Positions 34,415 to 45,252 of a stretch of DNA of 64,000 bases are shown one piece after another. How positions within the stretch are numbered: position 1 is the stretch's first letter; each line of letters begins with the position of its first letter. The notes beneath the pieces were generated by a model. That model had not been told where the DNA came from. It saw only the letters and a program-made list of their open reading frames with translations, and did no database searches. Location: contig NC_083569.1 of assembly GCF_027579695.1 (NCBI RefSeq), forward strand, positions 76,115,649 through 76,179,648, in the 5' to 3' direction. The translations under genes were made by a program, and so were the position numbers. The stretch is from Neoarius graeffei. Taxonomy: Eukaryota; Chordata; Actinopteri; Siluriformes; Ariidae.

Positions 34415-34468
34415 TATTTTGTGCAGGTTTATAAGCTAAATAGCCAGTAGGTTTTACTGAGCATCTTA

Positions 34469-35729
34469 TGCCGCTTTTCCACTACAAACGCGGCTGAGCC
34501 GTGCCGTGCCGAGTCGAGCTGAGTCGAGCTGAGCGGGGCTGTTGGAGTTGCATTTCGACTACAACCGCGCTGAACCGTGCTGGCTGGAAGTGGGTGGACA
34601 CATTGGGTGGAGTTAGCGAAAGTGGGTGGACGTCACGTGATGTCGTTAAGCAGCGCAAACAGTGACATCAGTGACAGTGGCGGAACAAGTCAGAGCCGGG
34701 CCGGGGGCGGGGCAAATGACCGGGCACTTTATTAAAGCTTATCATAACATCGTTTTAGGCTACAAAATGTCCGCAACTGCGGTGTTTACCAATTTCAACA
34801 CTACCGGGTGCAACTATGTTATTTAGTACATCAAGTCCTTCAAACGAACATGTAACTCAGAAACAAAAAACATTAGGATACTGTACATGGCTCATAATAA
34901 AACATCAATAGCCTATACTGCGCACATTATTTGAAGGGCATACGAATGAGCGCTCAGAGTGGTGACAGGAAGAGTCAGAAATAAAAGGAGGGCGGGGCAA
35001 ACCTCACTGAATGCACTGTGTTTACCAATTTCAACACTACGGGGTGCAACTATGTTATTTTGTACATTAAGTCCTTCAAACGAACATGTAACTCAGAAAC
35101 AAAAAAACATTAGGTGACATACTGTACATGGCTTATAAAAAAAACATCAATAGCCTACTGCGCGCATTATTTGAAGAGCATACGACGAGCCTTGCGCTCC
35201 GCGAACTCGTCCACGATGCTCTGTATGTCACTGATTCAGTGAGCTTTTAAGCGGTAGTCTCACGACCCGGAGAGTAAACAATAAACATGGAGGACATGGA
35301 GTCGTTAGTGTGGCTGGTCTTGGTGCTGTGGCTTGTTGTCACCGACAACGCGGACAGATACTGGCAAGAGCGTATAGATGAGGCGAGGCGCATAAGGCTT
35401 CAGAAATTCTCGTAATTCGTAATTATTCTCCTTCCGGGTTTGCGGTGTTTACAGATCCCAGCGCGCTCGCGGGGCGTGTGTGGGCATGTGAGGACACGCC
35501 TCCTCACCAATCAGTGCACAGGGGAGTGTCTGCTCACGCCCCCAACCTCAGTCAGCACGGTTTGGCTCGCTTCAGCCCCACTCCAAAACGGTGCGAGTTT
35601 TAGGGGCTAAGCAGGGCTGAAACGAGCTGAGTCGTGCCGGTTTTTGGTAGTCGAAACGCGAGCCGTGTCGGGCTGAAGTGAGCTGAAGCGAGCTGAAGTG
35701 AGCTGAAAAAGGGTAGTGGAAAAGGGCCA
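34469..35729 (+). mobile_element. 3-bp-TSD MITE, copy 3, carrying a hAT insertion
   Basis: Same family as 22691-23372 and 23944-24623 and same orientation as copy 2, here flanked by TTA at 34466-34468 and 35730-35732. The MITE is split by a hAT-like insert. The small ORF is intact at 35287-35415 (MEDMESLVWLVLVLWLVV, about 43 codons). Confidence 0.88.
34675..35234. mobile_element. hAT-like non-autonomous element inside MITE copy 3
   Basis: It starts CAGTGGCGGAAC and ends near GTCACTG(A), with an 8-bp duplication ATCAGTGA/TTCAGTGA (34667-34674 and 35235-35242). Comparison with MITE copy 2 shows the undisrupted site. Inside, a segment of about 170 bp is duplicated in tandem (from about 34783 and 35018, both beginning TGTTTACCAATTTCAACACT). 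Confidence 0.75.
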
Positions 35730-35732
35730 TTA

Positions 35733-36012
35733 GAAAATCTGCCACAGTTCTTCTGGAGACTCTTACACTTGTTTCTTTTCGTTTTCCTTTTTTCCCCTCT
35801 TTTGCATGCAAAGCTGACAGCCTTCATTGTGCTTTTGTCTGAAAAGTGGTATATTATGTAATATGTTGAATCATTCTTGACTGACTGACATAAAAACATT
35901 TTCTGTAACATTTAATTTTCTGTTGGAAATGTAATGTTTGGAAATCTAAAATGTTTTGCACTGTCACAGTATTGCAGAAGTCATAAGAGATATATTAGTT
36001 GTATATGTGTTG
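35733..36012. other. No feature recognised
   Basis: AT-rich DNA; nothing recognisable. Confidence 0.5.
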
Positions 36013-36625
36013 ATAGCGCCGAGTTAGCTATAAGCCATGTACGACAAGATTGAGTGGAATAACTTATTTTATCCACATTCACTGGATTTTGAGAAACAGC
36101 ATTTTTGTTATTTTTTGCAAATTGGATAAATAAAAACAACAGACAAGAAAATAATTTCCACTTAGAATGTAAACAAACCGGTGAAATGACAGTAGCAATT
36201 TGTGAAAAATGCGATAATTCTTGAAAAATAAAACAGATACATTCTTGCCACCAAACACTTTTATTCCATACTTTGTTGCTTTTTTTTTTTATTTGACGTT
36301 TTGTTTTCTAGTAGTGTTTTTATTTTGTCCTCGGTTGGTTCAGCAACATGCTCTGCCATTTTCTTTTCTTTTTTGGTGGTTGGCAAACCAACTTAAAGCT
36401 GCATTACCACCACCAACTGGGTTGGAGTGTGGAACAGGAGATACGTATTGGGGAAAAAAAACTATATTCTTTTATTTAGCTATTTCTGTTTTGTTTAACT
36501 ACTTGATAAAGTGATGCACTCCACCATTTTGTTTTTCTCTACTCACAGTATATGAGCCAATAGCCTCGTAATAGAGTAGCCAATCGGAGTGCATGATTGC
36601 TCATATCCAGTGAATGTGGATAGAA
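36013..36625. mobile_element. Inverted-repeat MITE, relative at 57931-59178
   Basis: The left part contains TTTTATCCACATTCACTGGA and the right end its near complement (TATCCAGTGAATGTGGATAG). The same ends and interior blocks (GTAAACAAACCGGTGAAATG; TTGTTTTTCTCTACTCAC) recur at 57931-59178, where a LINE-like insert enlarges the element. No coding capacity was seen. Confidence 0.7.
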
Positions 36626-37742
36626 TACACGCATACATATATGCATGTACATGTATATATATCAAATGTGTATTAAAAAAAATAGAATGCCTTAGGATAT
36701 CACAGTACTGCACATAAGTTGAGGGACTTTTTTTTTTGTTGTGGTTTTTTTAATGCTATTAATGCCTTTTCCAAATCTGATCAAAACAATGCGAGAGAAA
36801 ACTGGATGTGATAATTAGCTTGTGTATGCACAACATTATATTAATGAACATTGGAAACTATGTTCACCTTCCCTGGACATAATTAAAAACAAACAAACAA
36901 ACAAACAAAACAAGTAGCTCTCAGCACAGAGCATATTTACCCACTGCCAGGAGTGCGACTGTGGCGAAGGACAGAGGCTAAAGCTAAAAGCTAAGGTTAT
37001 AGAACATGATTGCAGCTACCCACACACAGTCTCAATCTCTTTTACAGTATTTCTACAGAGCAGTGTTTTCTCATGCTCTGAAGGGTTCAATTTGAGCTAC
37101 TGTTATTCATCATAATTAAATAAACAAACAATATGGCTCAACACAATCATGTTGATAGATATTAAATGAATGAATTAAAAATTATTAAAAGAAATGATAA
37201 CTGTTCTTCTCAGATAACAGGGATGTGACCGCTTGTTTTACAACCTGCATGCCATTTTACAGAGAAGTACAGATCAGTCTAAGCTCAGTGTAATTCAAAT
37301 GAAAATATTTAACAATGCATTGACCCCGTGTCGAACACAACTTCATCCATTTGAGTTTATTTTAGTCTTAAAACACATCCTACTAATTGGGAAGACAAGA
37401 TTTCTGATTTGAAATGCTTTCTGAGAAGCTAATGCACTTGTACTGATGTTTTGTTGATTGGCAATAACTGACCTTATACACTTTTTATTAAAAGAAAGAG
37501 CGTTGTGTAAATGCTGTTATTAACTCGAGTTATAGTGATAAATCAGGCATTTTGTAAATCTTTTTTTTTTTAATTTCATGATTGAAATCCAGAGAAATAA
37601 ACATAATATGGAGCATCCATCAGTATTTGTTTATACTGTAGCACTGTCGATGTAATAGAGAAAATATATTAAAATAGTAAAATGTTGTCAGTAAATAGGA
37701 GTACTGTCAGTCCACACTGACAGAGTATATTGTGTGTGACTG

Positions 37743-37782
<40 letters not shown>

Positions 37783-38162
37783 TCATAAACCTAGTGAGCA
37801 TGAAGTTCACTACCACAACAAATTTTACATTTTACACAAAACACATGGCCTCCTTTTTGATCTCACATTTATCTGCTCTTAACTAACTGACAGTGTGCAT
37901 TTTATAGCATATCACACAACTAGAACAAGTGGAACTTTTTCCCCAAGAAAGTCTCCTTCATGTAGTTAGATATTACAGTGGTGTTCTCATATTACATTCA
38001 GGAATAAAGTATTGCTAAATGTGCACTTGTGGATATGATATGTCACTATTGTAGATATGATATGTAGCTATTAAAACAGATGATTTATTATGCAGTACAT
38101 ACCCACTTTTGTAAGTTCTAATTTCTCTATAAAGATATGTTTATGGAGGAACATCACACAAT
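36626..38162. other. No gene; (AG)n microsatellite
   Basis: AT-rich DNA with an AG run at about 37747-37780 and an (AAAC)n run at about 36887-36910. No coding similarity. Confidence 0.5.
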
Positions 38163-38490
38163 TATAAGTGAATTTTTAGAAAAACAAAGTGTACTAAAAA
38201 TTAAATGACGTTTCGTTGCCGCTCGGACACCATTATCAAGCGAGTATTCGTAAGCTAAGTCAAAGAAAACAAAGGTCTTGTGAATGTCTTTAGGTGCAAT
38301 ACTGTGTGCCATCCTGTACTGTTTACCAGTGCTTGAAGACACACCTTTATGCTCTTCGACACAATCATGCAAGTGTCTACAGGTGTAACCAATATAACTC
38401 TCAAATCACAAGAGTCACATTTAAAACTATACACCACCTGTTGCTGATTTACAAGTCTGCAAATCAGATTATAATTCTGATTTGTCAATT
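38163..38490 (-). pseudogene. Penelope-like element relic, GIY-YIG endonuclease part
   Basis: On the minus strand the frames read VNQQQVVYSFKCDSCDLR, then (after a frameshift) the GIY-YIG region HDCVEEHKGVSSSTGKQ, HSIAPKDIHKTFVFF, and a 3' UTR beginning LDNGV/TTGATAATGGTGTCCGAGC. VVYxFxCDxC and the EEHK block are typical of the Penelope-like retroelement endonuclease. Frames are broken, and RT is absent. It is inverted relative to the copy at 38908-40952. Confidence 0.75.
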
Positions 38491-38549
38491 ATAAACTTTG
38501 TAAACATCCTGGTACACCAGAAGTTAAAGAACCAGACAAGAACAGCGCC

Positions 38550-38770
38550 AAGATAGTGTAGTGGTTAGCACTGTCGCCTCACAGCAAGAAGGTTCTGGGT
38601 TCGAGCCCAGCGGCTGATAGAGTCCTTTCTGTGTGGAGTTTGCATGTTCTTCCTGTCAAGTTTATTTGTGTAGTGCTTTTAACAATAAACATTGTCGCAA
38701 AACAGCTTTCCTGTGTCTGTATGGGTTTCCTCCACAGTTCAAAGACCTGTGGTTAGGTTAAAATGAGGTG
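38550..38770 (+). mobile_element. DANA-like SINE fragment with a 57-bp foreign piece
   Basis: The SINE head (GTGTAGTGGTTAGCACTGTC, GGTTCGAGCCC) is interrupted at 38656-38712 by a piece of the TCAAGTTTATTTGT repeat and resumes CTGTGTCTGTATGGGTTTCC. A second-repeat-like tail follows to about 38890. Confidence 0.75.
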
Positions 38771-39101
38771 GCCTTGAGCAAGGCACCTAACCAACTGCTG
38801 TAGTATAGCTGCCCACTGCTCTGGGTACATGTGTGCTCATTGCTCACTTGTGTTTCACTGCTTCAGATGAGTTAAATGTGACACAGGCTTCTTCTACTAA
38901 AAAAAAGCCAACAAAACATCAGAATCACTATACCATTCAAGGACCACTGTTCAGCTAAAATCATCAGAAGGATGTTACAGGACTTGGGTTACAAGATAAA
39001 TATTAGAATTAAACCTGTATTTGTGAGCCGCAAACTCAATAATGTGCTGAAGCTGCAAGAGGAAAAACCACCGATTGTAAATCAGCAACAGGTGGTATAT
39101 A

Positions 39102-40719
39102 CAGTGGTGCTTGAAAGTTTGTGAACCCTTTAGAATTTTCTATATTTCTGCATAAATACGACCGAAAACATCGTCAGATGTTCGCACAAGTCCTAAAAGT
39201 AGATAAAGAGTGCCCAGTTAAAAAAATAAGACAAAAATATTATACTTGGTGATTTATTTATTGAGGAAAATGATCCAATATTACATATCTGTGAGTGGCA
39301 AAAGTATGTGAACCTCTAGGATTAGCAGTTAATTTGAAGGTGAAATTAGAGTCAGGTGTTTTCAATCAATGGGATGACAATCAGGTGTGAGTGGGCACCC
39401 TGTTTTATTTAAAGAACAGGGATCTATCAAGGTCTGATCTTCACAACACATGTTTGTGGAAGTGTATCATGGCACGAACAAAGGAGATTTCTGAGGACCT
39501 CAGAAAAAGTGTTGTTGATGCTCATCAGGCTGGAAAAGGTTACAAAACCATCTCTAAAGAGTTTGGACTCCATCAATCCACGGTCAGAAAGATCATGTAC
39601 AAATGGAGGAAATTCAAGACCATTGCTACCCTCCTCAGGAGTGGTCGACCAACAAAGATCACTCCAAGAGCAAGGCGTGTAATAGTCTGCGAGGTCACAA
39701 ACAACCCCAGGGTAACTTCTAAGCAACTGAAGGCCTCTCTCACATTGGCTAATGTTAATGTTCATGAGTCCACCATCAGGAGAACGCTGACCAACAATGG
39801 TGTGCATGGCAGGGTTGCCAGGAGAAAGCCACTGCTTTCCAAAAAGAACACTGCTGCTCGTCTGCAGTTTGCTAAAGATCATGTGGACAAGCCACAAGGC
39901 TATTGGAAAAATGTTTTTTGGATGGGTGAGACCAAAATAGAACTTTTTGGTTTAAATGAGAAGCGTTATGTTTGGAGAAAGGAAAACATAGCATTCCAGT
40001 ATAGGAACCTTATCCCATCTGTCAAACATGGTGGTGGTGGTAGTATAATGGTTTGAGCCTGTTTTGCTGCATCTGGGCCAGGACAGCTTGCCATCATTGA
40101 TGGAACAATGAATTCTGAATTATACCGTACCAGCAAATTTGAAATGAAAATGTCAAGATATCTGTCCATGAACTGAATCTCAAGAGAAGATGGGTCATGC
40201 AGCAAGACAATGACCTCAAGCACACAAGTTGTTCTACCAAAGAATGGTTAAAGAAGAATAAAGTGAATGTTTTGGAATGGCCAAGTCAAAGTCCTGACCT
40301 TAATCCAATCGAAATGTTGTGGAAGGACCTGAAGCGAGCAGTTCATGTGAGGAAACCCACCAATGTCCCAGAGTTTAAGCTGTTCTGTACAGAGGAATGG
40401 GCTAAAATTCCTCCAAACTGGTGTGCAGGACTGATCAACAGTTACCGGAAATGTTTAGTTGCAGTTATTGCTGCACAAGGGGGTCACACCAAATACTGAA
40501 AGCAAAGGTTCACATACTTTTGCCACTCACAGATATGTAATATTGGATCATTTTCCTCAATAAATAAATGACCAAGTATAATATTTTTGTCTCATTTGTT
40601 TAACTGGGCTCTCTTTATCTACTTTTAGGACTTGTGTGAAAATCGGATGATGTTTTAGGTCATATTTATGCAGAAATATAGAACATTCTAAAGGGTTCAC
40701 AAACTTTCAAGCGCCACTG
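39102..40719 (+). mobile_element. Tc1 family 1, copy D
   Basis: Termini are CAGTGGTGCTTGAAAGTTTG and AAACTTTCAAGCGCCACTG, with TA at 39100-39101 and 40720-40721. The undisrupted target is visible in the inverted Penelope copy at about 38430. Confidence 0.95.
39469..40499 (+). pseudogene. Tc1 transposase, copy D, broken
   Basis: It starts MARTKEISEDLRK and stays open for 196 codons to TGA at about 40057 (a Trp codon in sister copies). A further indel lies near 40130. It is the only family 1 copy here with the third acidic residue intact (NPIEMLW), but the first Asp is lost (WMGETK). The C-terminus GGHTKY ends at TGA 40497-40499. Confidence 0.92.
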
Positions 40720-41247
40720 TAGTTTCAAATGTGACTCTTGTGATGAGACACTTTCATGAGCATATCGAAGAGCAGGTAAACACCATAAGACGGCACACGG
40801 GATTGCACCTAAAGACATTAATAAGAACTTTATTGTCTTCAGAAAGTGTCAGAGTAAATTTTACTGCTTTTTGTACAAAATACTCTACATTAGAGAAAGA
40901 AGACCAACTCAACGTGCAATTGGACTCCTTACAGGCCAAACTTTTTGTTTAGCATTATGCTAATCTATTTTTATACATTTTGACATTGATTTAGCTGATG
41001 AGCACTCACTTGATAATGGTGTCCGAGTGGCACCTGTCAAGGTGTGGGCACTTATGGATGCAGGCACAGGGGAGAGCAGGGAGAAGCAAAATGCAGACTG
41101 AGCCAAAATGAAGAGCAGGAATCATAGTCAGAGTAACAGGCAGAGGTCGGTCGATCAGCAATCAGGATAACGCAGAGAAAACAAAAGAGCGAGGTCTTGG
41201 ACTGAACGTAGATAATGGTCTAAACATGTGAAGTCAGGCAGAAAGTA

Positions 41248-42851
41248 CAACCCTGATTCCAAAAAAGTTGGGACAAAGTACAAATTGTAAATAAAAATGG
41301 AATGCAATAATTTACAAATCTCAAAAACTGATATTGTATTCACAATAGAACATAGACAACATATCAAATGTCGAAAGTGAGACATTTTGAAATTTCATGC
41401 CAAATATTGGCTCATTTGAAATTTCATGAGAGCAACACATCTCAAAAAAGTTGGGACAGGGGCAATAAGAGGCTGGAAAAGTTAAAGGTACAAAAAAGGA
41501 ACAGCTGGAGGACCAAATTGCAACTCATTAGGTCAATTGGCAATAGGTCATTAACATGACTGGGTATAAAAAGAGCATCTTGGAGTGGCAGCGGCTCTCA
41601 GAAGTAAAGATGGGAAGAGGATCACCAATCCCCCTAATTCTGTGCCGACAAATAGTGGAGCAATATCAGAAAGGAGTTCGACAGTGTAAAATTGCAAAGA
41701 GTTTGAACATATCATCATCTACAGTGCATAATATCATCAAAAGATTCAGAGAATCTGGAAGAATCTCTGTGCGTAAGGGTCAAGGCCGGAAAACCATACT
41801 GGGTGCCCGTGATCTTCGGGCCCTTAGACGGTACTGCATCACATACAGGCATGCTTCTGTATTGGAAATCACAAATTGGGCTCAGGAATATTTCCAGAGA
41901 ACATTATCTGTGAACACAATTCACCATGCCATCCGCCGTTGCCAGCTAAAACTCGATAGTTCAAAGAAGAAGCCGTATCTAAACATGATCCAGAAGCGCA
42001 GACGTCTTCTCTGGGCCAAGGCTCATTTAAAATCGACTGTGGCAAAGTGGAAAACTGTTCTGTGGTCAGACGAATCAAAATTTGAAGTTCTTTATGGAAA
42101 TCAGGGATGCCGTGTCATTCGGACTAAAGAGGAGAAGGACGACCCAAGTTGTTATCAGCGCTCAGTTCAGAAGCCTGCATCTCTGATGGTATGGGGTTGC
42201 ATTAGTGCGTGTGGCATGGGCAGCTTACACATCTGGAAAGACACCATCAATGCTGAAAGGTATATCCAGGTTCTCGAGCAACATATGCTGCCATCCAGAC
42301 GACGTCTCTTTCAGGGAAGACCTTGCATTTTCCAACATGACAATGCCAAACCACATACTGCATCAATTACAGCATCATGGCTGCATAGAAGAAGGGTCCG
42401 GTACTGAACTGGCCAGCCTGCAGTCCAGATCTTTCACCCATAGAAAACATTTGGTGCATCATAAAACGGAAGATACGACAAAAAAGACCTAAGACAGTTG
42501 AGCAACTTGAATCCTACATTAGACAAGAATGTGTTAACATTCCTATCCCTAAACTTGAGCAACTTGTCTCTTCAGTCCCCAGACGTTTACAGACTGTTGT
42601 AAAGAGAAAAGGGGATGTCTCACAGTGGTAAACATGGCCTTGTCCCAACTTTTTTGAGATGTGGTGTTGTCATGAAATTTAAAATCACCTAATTTTTCTC
42701 TTTAAATGATACATTTTCTCAGTTTAAACATTTGATATGTCATCTATGTTCTATTCTGAATAAAATATGGAATTTTGAAACTTCCACATCATTGCATTCC
42801 GTTTTTATTTACAATTTGTACTTTGTCCCAACTTTTTTGGAATCTGGGTTG
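41248..42851 (+). mobile_element. Tc1/mariner family 2
   Basis: Termini are CAACCCTGATTCCAAAAAAG and TTTTTTGGAATCTGGGTTG, with TA at 41246-41247 and 42852-42853. Subterminal GTTGGGACAAAGTACAAATT is repeated in inverse form at the other end. The length is 1604 bp. Confidence 0.93.
41610..42631 (+). pseudogene. Transposase, family 2, nearly intact
   Basis: The likely start is MGRGSPIPL at 41610; the frame is open further upstream to 41556. The HTH region has [20 protein letters not shown], followed by a basic linker and a DDE core with WSDESKF and [10 protein letters not shown]. The first ORF stops at 42405-42407 because of what looks like one lost base at about 42400. The following codons continue in another frame through SPDLSPIENIW (third acidic residue kept) to a C-terminus KGDVSQW and TAA at about 42629. 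All three catalytic acids are present across the two frames. Confidence 0.9.
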
Positions 42852-42923
42852 TAAACAGCCTGGTAAAGTTAGGCACAGAAACACAAAACGATACTTCACA
42901 CGATGAGTGTGTGAGAACTGGGC

Positions 42924-43609
42924 TTAAAGGGGAACCGAAGGCAAATTTTTTTATTATCAAAATTCTATTTATTTCATTTTATTAAATATAGGAAGGCATT
43001 TTTGATAGCTATTTTGTCACTGCTATAGCAAGTTATGAGTGTTTGAAATATGCTATGTAATATATCAGTCCATATGTCAAAGCAAGGGCCGTAAATGAGA
43101 TTCGTTGAGACCTGAGCGAGACATAGTCGGACAGAAGTTAAACATACAATGGAAATCAAAGTAACCAACATCTGCCAACATTGTCAAAAGATGCATGCGC
43201 CCTCTTTTGAATGCTGATGTAATCAAGCTGGAAGTTTTGTTTGTTTTGATAGCAATCAGGAAAGTTTGAAAAAAGTAGGCAGTAATTGTCATTTAAACTC
43301 GTTTTTGTGCAATATTTCGTTTGAAAAGCAGTTTTCAAAATGGCAGCATTGACACCTGGCTGACACTTCACATTTTGAAGTCTCGCACAAGTGTCGTGAA
43401 GATCACGCGAATAAGTGACGCCTGCCATGGACCAAATAAACTAAATTCAACATAGTTAAAAACCAAATAGGCCGATAAGTATAACATTTAATTGCAATTA
43501 GTTGCCCATACGAGTCACAATATAATGTTACTAAAACCGAAAACGTAATTGAATAACATGTTAATTAAGAAATAAAGCAAGTTTAAAAATGACTTCAGTT
43601 CTCCTTTAA
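42924..43609. mobile_element. TTAA-flanked MITE, copy 2
   Basis: TTAA lies at 42924-42927 and 43606-43609, with ends AGGGGAACCGAAGGCAAATT and AATGACTTCAGTTCTCCT. It is closely similar to 8453-9129 over its full length and in the same orientation. The 90-codon minus-strand ORF (43428-43156, MAGVTYSRDLHDTCARLQN) is open here too. Confidence 0.85.
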
Positions 43610-44387
43610 GTAGGCAAGGTGATTGCTGAGGAATGAAAGACAGGTGCAATTAGTAATCAGGTGACAGAGGGTGCTGTGACTCTTGGGTGTCATGCAGCCA
43701 TGTTTGGAGGCTGTTCTGAGCTTGTGTTTTCAACGCCGTTACTGACAGCACCGAAATGTCATGCTCTTTTCCTTAATTTTTAATACTCATGACAAAATGT
43801 ATATTTAATGTAGTGTACAGTAATGTACAATTAATAGTCTATTTCTAAGTTCTTTGCTGGGTAAATCCTGCAAATTAATCTTTATTTCTGACAATTTATT
43901 TGTCAAAAGATATTTCGAGAGTAGAGTCCATGCATTTTTTTCCATGGGCTATGATCAAAGGATATAAAATAATCATTATATCACAGTGCTGCTGAATTGT
44001 TGATTAATTTTCAATAACAGCAGCTCTGAAATAGGTGCCAGCTGCAGTTCCAATCACAGGATTATATTCATGCACTTATTCTAATGGCAGACACTTCACA
44101 TAACCCAAGCCTGTGTAACAATCAGTCTTCACTATGGGGGACCATCCAGGACAGATGACTTTGTGCTTTGTGGTTTCTTGGTAGCCTAACAAGCATGACA
44201 AAAAAAAAAGAAATCTACTGTCTTATTAACTCCAAGAGAGAGAAGAAGAGAGAAATAGGGAGGCTGGTAAGGGAACGGCTGTTTAAAGCTGTTATAATGT
44301 ATGTCATCACAGGAAATAACTTCTTTCACAGACATTCCACATTAAGTGTGAGAAAATGAATAAAATGTATGATGTATCGTTCTTTAA
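43610..44387. other. No gene recognised
   Basis: The first 80 bp (GACAGGTGCAATTAGTAATC) look like the reverse of a gypsy-type LTR start, as does part of 41050-41240 in front of the family 2 Tc1, but no clear ends could be drawn. The rest is AT-rich. Confidence 0.4.
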
Positions 44388-44754
44388 TCCATCCATTATC
44401 TATGCTGCTTATCCATTGCAGGTCATGGGAGAAGCTTGAGCCAATCCCAGCTGACTTTGGGTAAGAGGTGGGGTTCACCCTGCAGACATTGCCAATCTGT
44501 GGCAGGGCTAACACACAGACGAGCAACCAGTCACACACACGTGTTCACACCTATGGGCAATTTAAAGTAGTCAGTTGCCTTATCTGCATGTCTTTGGACT
44601 GTGGGAGGAAACCGGAACACCCAGAGGAAACTCACGCTGGCACGAAGAGAACATGATCACAGAAAGGCCCTGGCCAACCAGCAGGTTTGAACCCAGAATC
44701 TTCTTGTTGTGAGGCAACAGTGCTAACCACTGCACTACCTTGCCACTCTCATTC
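44388..44754 (-). mobile_element. DANA-like SINE, old full-length copy
   Basis: On the minus strand it runs from GGCAAGGTAGTGCAGTGGTT through GGTTTGAACCTG-type B-box sequence and CACAGTCCAAAGACATGCAG to a (GGATGGATT)-like end. It is strongly diverged. Confidence 0.8.
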
Positions 44755-45017
44755 TTTAATAAATAAGTAAAATTATATTGCTGTAGTATAAAAGGAATAA
44801 AACACTTTGGGATGTGCTGTTATTCTTTGTTTGCAACCACGTGACCAAAACTGCTTGCGTCATTGACCGCTGCCATGTTGAAGGATATACAATATACATA
44901 TTCTTGGGTTTCACATGACGTCACATCCGCCTCATTAGTTATTCAAAACTTTAGCTGGTGGTCTACCAAAGCTAAGTTGACAAAGCATTTGTACGGAGAA
45001 GGTGCATTGCTCGCATG

Positions 45018-45230
45018 AAAAATGCCTTACGCTTTTAGGTTCTTCGAATCAATCAAACCGTGAAACTGATAAAAGTTTCTTCAGGGTTCCCCATGAACTA
45101 ATAAAAAAGGGTGAACAAACACAGGGTTTCACAAGAAGACGTCGAGAAAGGTGGCTTTTGAACCTCTCACTGAAATCAAAGGGAGCTGAGTCAAAGCATG
45201 CTTGAGTTTGCAGTGATCACTTGGTGAAAG
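45018..45230 (+). pseudogene. THAP zinc-finger exon relic
   Basis: The frame reads TDKSFFRVPHELIKKGEQ, then RRRERWLLNLSLKS, then (after a stop and frame change at about 45205) VCSDHLVKG. A FRVP block, a Trp and C-x2-H in VCSDH are the order seen in THAP domains (C2CH fingers with an AVPTIF-like box). A splice donor-like AAAG|GTTTGTAT follows, at the same place as the donor in the minus-strand THAP exon at 48156-48514. The first cysteine pair is not clear. Confidence 0.6.
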
Positions 45231-45252
45231 GTTTGTATATCCCTCTCATCTA

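Larger units (their letters stand above)
38908..40952 (+). pseudogene. Penelope-like element relic, split by Tc1 copy D
   Basis: Left part 38908-39099 reads the end of RT and the linker (KIIRRMLQDLGYKINIRIK, FVSRKLNNVLKLQEEKPP, VNQQQVV). Tc1 copy D then intervenes. From 40722 it resumes FKCDSCD and goes on to the endonuclease C-terminus (QLNVQLDSLQAKLFV, stop at 40950-40952). Compared with the inverted copy at 38163-38490, the central GIY-YIG part is shortened and shifted. A 3' UTR block (CTTGATAATGGTGTCCGAGT) lies at about 41009. It is not functional. Confidence 0.75.
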
